This document shows positions 58,709-64,000 of a DNA stretch of 64,000 nucleotides, in pieces; position 1 is the first letter of the stretch; each line of letters starts with the position of its first letter. The position numbers were made by a program, and so were the translations under genes. The notes beneath the pieces are model-generated. The model was not told the DNA's origin. It did not search any database and saw only the letters and a list, made by a program, of their open reading frames with translations. The DNA comes from Salegentibacter sp. (GTDB taxonomy: Bacteria; Bacteroidota; Bacteroidia; Flavobacteriales; Flavobacteriaceae). The stretch is from positions 3,164,514 to 3,228,513 of the forward strand of contig CP051246.1 of assembly GCA_017795085.1 (NCBI GenBank), written 5' to 3'.

Positions 58709-59710
58709 ATGTATCGCAATAACGACTTCATCTACGAGGCTGCTTCTAAACTGGAAGAACTAACCAATGTTTCTATTCAGGTAGAAAGTAATAGCACTGA
58801 TTATGATGCACTTTTGACTGTAAACAAAACACAATTTATTGTCGAGAGCAAATCTGCTATTCGGACATCTAACCAAGGATTTATCTTATCTCAATTAGAA
58901 GAACTGAAAAATAATAATAGCAGACCTATTATTTTAATAGCTGAATATATTTCAAAAAAAGCAGCCCAGGAATTGAAAGAACGTGATATTAATTATATCG
59001 ATGTTGCCGGCAATGCGTTTATAAAACATAAAGATTTAACGATCTTCATAGAAGGTCAAAAGAATGCAAAGAAAGACAAGACAAATCAATCACGAGCCTT
59101 TCAAGAAACAGGCTTAAAAATTATTTTTCATTTATTAAATAAGCCTGAAAACCTCCAAGATTCTTACCGAAGAATTTCGGAACAAGCTGACGTATCCGTA
59201 GGATCGGTAAGCAATGTAATGGCTGAACTTGAAGCCTTAAATTACTTGTTAAAAACAAGTAATAAACGTGTTCTTAAAAATAAAAGAGAATTATTAGAGC
59301 GTTGGGTGGTCGATTTTAATGCAACGCTTAGACCTCGAATTCTCAGAAAACGAATGCGTTTTATAGATCAAGAACAATTAAAAAACTGGCGCACTATAGA
59401 TTTACATTCAGAAAATGGTTCTATTCTCTGGGGAGGTGAACCTGGAGGGGCGCTTTATACAGACAATTTAAGACCTGAGCAATTTACCCTATTTACAGAT
59501 TTAGAACTTTCTCAAGTCGCCAAAACAATACGTTTAATCCCAAGTGAAACCGGTACTGTTGAAATCTTGCAAAAATTCTGGAAAGATAACGAAACTAATA
59601 ACCAAGCCGCCCCTCCACTTTTAGTGTATGCAGATTTAATTAACAGTGGTTATGGAAGAAATATTGAGACCGCAAAAAAAATACTAGAGAATGAGCTACA
59701 GTATATCTAG
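58709..59710 (+). CDS. AbiEi-like regulator with nuclease-like N-terminal domain
   Basis: A 333-residue protein resembling the AbiEi-type antitoxins of Bacteroidota. The winged helix is at about residues 130-185 (YRRISEQADVSVGSVSNVMAELEAL in pieces). The N-terminus holds a pattern like PD-(D/E)XK nucleases: Glu17, Asp33 (DYDALL), Glu46-x-Lys48 (IVESKS) and Gln62 (LSQLEEL). The C-terminal part (RTIDLHSENGSILWGGEPGGALYT) is the AbiEi C-domain. It overlaps the nucleotidyltransferase gene by 20 bp and sits behind a promoter with dyads it may bind. Whether the nuclease-like core is active is not known. Confidence 0.72.
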   Translation: MYRNNDFIYEAASKLEELTNVSIQVESNSTDYDALLTVNKTQFIVESKSAIRTSNQGFILSQLEELKNNNSRPIILIAEYISKKAAQELKERDINYIDVAGNAFIKHKDLTIFIEGQKNAKKDKTNQSRAFQETGLKIIFHLLNKPENLQDSYRRISEQADVSVGSVSNVMAELEALNYLLKTSNKRVLKNKRELLERWVVDFNATLRPRILRKRMRFIDQEQLKNWRTIDLHSENGSILWGGEPGGALYTDNLRPEQFTLFTDLELSQVAKTIRLIPSETGTVEILQKFWKDNETNNQAAPPLLVYADLINSGYGRNIETAKKILENELQYI

Positions 59711-60542
59711 CGAGAAATTTACGCATCCACTATTGAAACCTATTCTGGTAGAACTTACAGAATACTTCAAAGAAGCGGGTATTTCTTTTTTTGTGATCGG
59801 TGCCACAGCACGGGATATCATTATGGAATTACACGACGCAAAGTCAGGTCGTTTAACCTACGATCTTGATATCGCAATTACAGTAAACGATTGGGAACAA
59901 TGGTTAAGTGTTGAACAAGAGCTTGTAAAGCTTGAAAATTTCACCAAGGATAAAGATCAAAAACAACGTTTTATCTACAAAGACAAATTCCAATTAGATA
60001 TTGTGCCTTTCGGAGAAATAATGAAAAAAGAGCACAAAATATTTTGGCCTCCTAACGAAGAAATAGCAATGTCCGTTTTAGGTTTTACAGCTGCTGATGA
60101 AGCTGCATTGCCTGTTCGAATAGACGATGAAGCCGAAATCAAGATTGCGACTCTCAGTGGGATTTTCATTTTGAAAATAATCGCTTGGAAAGATCGCCAC
60201 CAGCGCAACAATAAAGATGCAGATGATATAGCTTTTATTTTAGAAAACTACCTATCAATCCACGAAGAAAGAGCTGCAACCCATTATTATGATGCTGTAT
60301 ATGGCCAAGAACCATTCAAGAATACTACCGGAGGAGCGGTTCTTTTAGGAAAGGATAGTAAAGAATTATTAGAAAAACACACAGAAACAGTTGACTCTAT
60401 TCTTAAAATCTTAAACGAAGAAATGGATAAAAAGGAAGAAAGTAAACTATTTAATCAAATTATAGAAACCCATAAATCCATAAACTATGACGAAGTGCTA
60501 CAATGCATTCAAAATATAGTTAATGGATTAAACGAAAAATAA
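59691..60542 (+). CDS. AbiEii-like nucleotidyltransferase
   Basis: A 283-residue nucleotidyltransferase-fold protein: Gly37-Ala38 in VIGATARDI, the metal-binding Asp58-x-Asp60 in TYDLDIAI and a third Asp103 in FQLDIVPFG. In type IV toxin-antitoxin pairs the toxin AbiEii is such an enzyme, transferring a nucleotide to tRNA or another target, and its gene follows abiEi as here. It ends exactly one base before hsdM, so it is bound into the restriction-modification operon. Toxin activity is inferred from family and pairing. Confidence 0.75.
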   Translation: MSYSISSEKFTHPLLKPILVELTEYFKEAGISFFVIGATARDIIMELHDAKSGRLTYDLDIAITVNDWEQWLSVEQELVKLENFTKDKDQKQRFIYKDKFQLDIVPFGEIMKKEHKIFWPPNEEIAMSVLGFTAADEAALPVRIDDEAEIKIATLSGIFILKIIAWKDRHQRNNKDADDIAFILENYLSIHEERAATHYYDAVYGQEPFKNTTGGAVLLGKDSKELLEKHTETVDSILKILNEEMDKKEESKLFNQIIETHKSINYDEVLQCIQNIVNGLNEK

Positions 60543-62897
60543 ATGACTCAAAATTCGCATTCTAAACTTATAGCTTTTATTTGGTCTATTGCGGACGATT
60601 GTTTACGCGATGTATATGTACGCGGAAAATATCGTGATGTTATCCTACCAATGGTTGTTTTGCGCCGACTGGATGCTCTACTCGAACCATCGAAAAAAGA
60701 AGTAATGGACGAAGTCCAGTTTCAAACTGTAGAAGCAGGGTTTACAGAGCTGGAATCTGAAGGACTGAAAACGGCAGCTGGTTATGAGTTTTATAATACC
60801 AGCAAATGGACACTTCAATTACTAAAAGATACCGCTTCCAACAATCAGAGCATACTCTTGGCTAATTTTGAAGATTATATCCTCGGGTTTAGTGATAATG
60901 TCAAGGAAATTATTTCAAAATTCAATTTGGTGCGCCAAATCAAACATATGGCAACCAAAGATGTGTTGCTCGATGTACTGGAGAAATTCACTTCGCCTCG
61001 AATTAACTTGACCCCGTTTGAAAAAGAAGACCCCGATGGCTATAAACTTTCGGCACTATCCAATTTGGGAATGGGGTATGTATTTGAGGAACTCATACGG
61101 AAATTCAACGAAGAAAATAACGAAGAAGCCGGAGAGCACTTTACACCTCGTGAGGTAATTGAATTAATGACGCATTTGGTATTCGAACCTGTTAAGCATC
61201 AACTCCCACCCGTAATGACTATTTACGACCCCGCCTGTGGCAGTGGCGGAATGCTCACGGAAAGTCAGAATTTCATCAAAGATGAAGCTGGTGCCATTCA
61301 AGCTAAAGGAGATGTCTATTTATTTGGAAAGGAAATCAATGACGAGACCTATGCTATTTGTAAAAGTGATATGATGATTAAGGGAAATGACCCTCAAAAT
61401 ATCAGATTAGGATCTACGCTTTCTACCGATGAATTTTCCGGAAAGAATTTCGACTTTATGCTCTCAAATCCGCCTTATGGAAAAAGCTGGGCCAGTGAGC
61501 AGAAATACATCAAAGACGGAAAGGATATTATCGACCCACGTTTTACCATTCAACTTTCCAATTATTGGCAAGAAACAGACACCGAAAAAGCCATCCCGAG
61601 AAGCAGCGATGGGCAATTATTGTTTTTGATGGAAATGATTTCCAAAATGAAAAATCTAAAACAAAGTCCATTGGGAAGCCGAATTGCCAGTGTTCACAAC
61701 GGCAGTAGTCTTTTTACTGGTGATGCAGGTAGTGGGGAAAGCAACATTAGACGTTATTTAATTGAAAATGATTTGCTGGAAGCCATTGTGCAACTACCCA
61801 ATAACCTATTTTACAATACGGGTATTACCACTTATATATGGTTGCTTAGCAATAATAAAACCAAAGAACGTCAAGGCAAAGTACAACTCATCGATGCGCA
61901 GCCGCTTTACCAAAAACTAAGAAAAAACCTGGGACAAAAAAATTGTGAATTTACCCCGGAACATATTGCGGAAATCACGCAGACTTTTCTCAATTCAGAA
62001 GCAAGAGAAAGAGAGGAAGACGACCAATTGGCAAGCAAAATTTTCAACAATACAGATTTTGGATATTATAAAGTGACTATTGAACGTCCCAAGCGCTTGC
62101 GATCTCAGTTTACTTTAGAGGCTATTGAAAGTTTACGCTACCACAGCCAATTGCAAGAGCCAATGGAGTATGCATATAAAACCTTTGCTAAAAAGGTTTA
62201 TACAGAATTGCCCAGTATTAAAACAGAAATCTTAAACTGGTGTGAGGCTAATGATATCAGTTTAAGCTCTAAAAAGAAAGCTCAGCTTACCGCAAAGAAA
62301 ACTTGGGAAGATGCTAAATTCTTGGTAGATACCGCCACCAAATTATATGAGGCTATTGGAGACGCAGTGTTTATGGACTTTAACCATTTTTCAAAACAGG
62401 TCAATAAAGCACTCAAAAAATTGGAAATCAAACTAAGTAACGCTCAGAAAAAAGCCATTTTGGATGCGATGAGTGTTTACGATCCTGAAGCTGAAAAAGT
62501 CATCAAAGCTACCAAAATCTTAAAAGGTGAAAAACTGAAAAGACTTTGTGCCCATTTGAATTGCACCGCAGAACAACTCTCGCATTTTGGCTATTTCCCG
62601 AGCGGAAACATAGACACCTACACCATTTACGAGTGTGAAAGTGATCTACGGGATTATGAGAACGTTCCCTTAGACGAAACTATTTATGATTATTTTTTAC
62701 GGGAAGTTTTACCTCACTTGGAGGAAGCTTGGATAGACTTGGATAAAACCAAAATTGGGTATGAAATTAGTTTCAACAAGTATTTCTATCAGCACAAACC
62801 CTTACGCCCGCTTGATGAAATTGATAAAGACATACGTGAACTGGAAATAGAAAGTGAAGGTTTGATTATGGATATTTTAAACAGCGTGAACCTATGA
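60543..62897 (+). CDS. hsdM: Type I DNA methyltransferase HsdM, enlarged
   Basis: A 784-residue N6-adenine methyltransferase. N-terminal helical HsdM domain, then TPREVIELMTHL, SAM-binding DPACGSGG at 229-236 and catalytic NPPY at 309-312. Typical HsdM proteins have about 500 residues; here an extra C-terminal part of some 250 residues (helical, charged, with CAHLNCTAEQLSHFGYFPSG and YDYFLREVLPHLEEAW in pieces) contacts or replaces other functions. It overlaps hsdS by 4 bp (ATGA). HsdR is not in the window and should lie beyond the end. Confidence 0.9.
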   Translation: MTQNSHSKLIAFIWSIADDCLRDVYVRGKYRDVILPMVVLRRLDALLEPSKKEVMDEVQFQTVEAGFTELESEGLKTAAGYEFYNTSKWTLQLLKDTASNNQSILLANFEDYILGFSDNVKEIISKFNLVRQIKHMATKDVLLDVLEKFTSPRINLTPFEKEDPDGYKLSALSNLGMGYVFEELIRKFNEENNEEAGEHFTPREVIELMTHLVFEPVKHQLPPVMTIYDPACGSGGMLTESQNFIKDEAGAIQAKGDVYLFGKEINDETYAICKSDMMIKGNDPQNIRLGSTLSTDEFSGKNFDFMLSNPPYGKSWASEQKYIKDGKDIIDPRFTIQLSNYWQETDTEKAIPRSSDGQLLFLMEMISKMKNLKQSPLGSRIASVHNGSSLFTGDAGSGESNIRRYLIENDLLEAIVQLPNNLFYNTGITTYIWLLSNNKTKERQGKVQLIDAQPLYQKLRKNLGQKNCEFTPEHIAEITQTFLNSEAREREEDDQLASKIFNNTDFGYYKVTIERPKRLRSQFTLEAIESLRYHSQLQEPMEYAYKTFAKKVYTELPSIKTEILNWCEANDISLSSKKKAQLTAKKTWEDAKFLVDTATKLYEAIGDAVFMDFNHFSKQVNKALKKLEIKLSNAQKKAILDAMSVYDPEAEKVIKATKILKGEKLKRLCAHLNCTAEQLSHFGYFPSGNIDTYTIYECESDLRDYENVPLDETIYDYFLREVLPHLEEAWIDLDKTKIGYEISFNKYFYQHKPLRPLDEIDKDIRELEIESEGLIMDILNSVNL

Positions 62898-64000
62898 AAA
62901 CCTATCCGAGATATAAAGACAGTGGCGTAAATTGGCTGGACAAAATTCCTAAGGGCTGGGAAAGTTATAAGTTTAAATATTTATTTAAAGAGAAAAAAAA
63001 GGAAACAAATATTGGTTTGAATTGTGGGTCAATCAGTTTCGGCAAAATCATTTATAAAGATGATGACAAGATTCCTTTAGCGACAAAAAAATCTTATCAA
63101 GTTCTTAATAAGGGAGAATTTCTAATTAACCCATTGAATCTAAACTACGATTTAATTAGTCTTAGAATAGCTCTATCTGACAAAGATGTGGTTGTAAGTT
63201 CAGGTTATATAGTTATTAAAGAAATTGTAGATATTGATAAAGACTATTTTAAATTTTTATTGCACGTATTTGATGTTTCTTATATGAAGACCTTAGGTTC
63301 TGGTGTGCGACAAACATTAAGTTTTAATCAAATCTCCAATAGTGAACTTCCATTACCTCCAAAACCCGAACAACAAGGTATCGCTAATTTTTTAGACAAA
63401 ACCTACGGAAAACTGGACACGGTCGTAACGCAAAAAGAAAAAATGATTGCCTTACTGAAAGAACGCAAACAAGCATTGATACAGAAGGCAGTCAACCGCG
63501 GTTTAAATGAAAACGAGCCGATGAAAGATTCGGGAGTAGATTGGATTGGGAAGATTCCTGAAAATTGGAAGGTAAAACGATTAGGAATGTTCGGTTATTT
63601 CTCGAAAGGAGGCGGTTTTTCCAAGTCTGATTTAACTGAACAAGGCATTAAAGCTGTTCTTTACGGTGATATATATACTAAGTACAATTTTGAAGTAAAA
63701 TCTGCGGTGCGTACTATTGATATAAAAACAGCAAAAAGAGCAAGAATTCTTAAAAAGAATGAACTGCTTTTTACAGGATCAGGTGAAACTAAAGAAGATA
63801 TTGGAAAATGTGTGACTTTTCAATCGGATGAAATAACGGTAGCTGGTGGCGACGTAATTATATTTACCCCGATTTCAAATAATTCAAAGTATTTGAGCTA
63901 CGTAATGAATTCCGAATTGGTGAAAGCAGAAAAGGCAAAAACTGCTAAAGGGGAAATTATAATCCACACCTATGCATCTAAATTAAAAGATATTCATTTA
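62894..64000 (+). CDS. hsdS: Type I specificity subunit HsdS, cut by window end
   Basis: The frame runs open from ATG 62,894 to the window end (369 codons). The start MKTYPRYKDSGVNWLDKIPKGW is a typical HsdS opening (KDSG..WLG.IP..W). The first target-recognition domain is followed by the conserved region ELPLPPKPEQQGIANFLD and a long helix (KEKMIALLKERKQALIQKAV); the second repeat begins at MKDSGVDWIGKIPENW and its recognition domain is incomplete. It recognises the DNA site for HsdM (and HsdR). Confidence 0.9.
   Translation, partial: MKTYPRYKDSGVNWLDKIPKGWESYKFKYLFKEKKKETNIGLNCGSISFGKIIYKDDDKIPLATKKSYQVLNKGEFLINPLNLNYDLISLRIALSDKDVVVSSGYIVIKEIVDIDKDYFKFLLHVFDVSYMKTLGSGVRQTLSFNQISNSELPLPPKPEQQGIANFLDKTYGKLDTVVTQKEKMIALLKERKQALIQKAVNRGLNENEPMKDSGVDWIGKIPENWKVKRLGMFGYFSKGGGFSKSDLTEQGIKAVLYGDIYTKYNFEVKSAVRTIDIKTAKRARILKKNELLFTGSGETKEDIGKCVTFQSDEITVAGGDVIIFTPISNNSKYLSYVMNSELVKAEKAKTAKGEIIIHTYASKLKDIHL

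Overview
The window reads as chromosomal DNA of a flavobacterium (Bacteroidota, Flavobacteriaceae-like). Pointers are the low GC content, promoters of the Bacteroidota type (-7 box TAnnTTTG), a SusC-type remnant, an abundant set of secreted glycoside hydrolases, and a CTnDOT-type tra gene block. The species cannot be read from the sequence.

Left part, about 1-22,100: a 5'-truncated TonB-plug/MG2-like envelope protein, a 1.3-kb gene-poor stretch with the stump of a SusC receptor, then a one-direction polysaccharide-utilisation operon (4,056-15,627): two GH2 enzymes, GH16, GH43 of the exo-beta-1,3-galactanase kind, a tandem-domain GH43 and a retaining GH97. It runs into a Leloir module (galE, galK, galT), a LacI-type regulator and a convergent SGLT-type sodium/sugar symporter. 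The set fits outside-to-inside use of a galactose-rich polymer such as type II arabinogalactan: side-chain removal, backbone cleavage, symport, and conversion to UDP-glucose/glucose-1-phosphate. No intact SusC/SusD pair is present.

Junction, 22,200-23,600: two fused IS remnants (IS1595-type and an ISAon1-like tail), then a 43-bp displaced 3' half of tRNA-Met(CAT) with its own terminator, then a tyrosine integrase. This is the chromosome/element boundary. Everything to the right, past the window end, is read as one integrative conjugative element (ICE).

ICE cargo and backbone. 25.4-34.4 kb: a cassette of four SDR oxidoreductases, each next to a regulator (three AraC, one Crp/Fnr), with a SnoaL-like lipoprotein, an alpha/beta-hydrolase lipoprotein and one decayed SDR copy. 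A group II intron tail (domains V-VI) follows at 34.7 kb. 35.2-38.0 kb: RteC, an HTH excisionase-like protein, a replication-like protein with 11-residue repeats and a DnaC-like ATPase. 38.1-48.0 kb: a defence island with a PD-(D/E)XK-like/DUF3800-like pair facing a five-gene operon jetA-jetB-jetC-jetD-sduA (Wadjet plus Shedu). 48.2-56.2 kb: amidase and the mating apparatus traE, F, G, I, J, K, M, N plus a lipoprotein. 56.2-64.0 kb: a nucleoid-associated protein with a membrane partner, then an operon joining an AbiEi-like protein with a nuclease-like N-terminus, a nucleotidyltransferase, an enlarged HsdM and HsdS, cut by the window end.

The most interesting points are the Wadjet-Shedu fusion operon, the AbiEi-NTase-HsdM-HsdS operon with a clear promoter and dyads, the NdpA/membrane-protein pair, and the PD-(D/E)XK-like/DUF3800-like pair. 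All functional statements are read from sequence motifs and remembered families; no searches were run.
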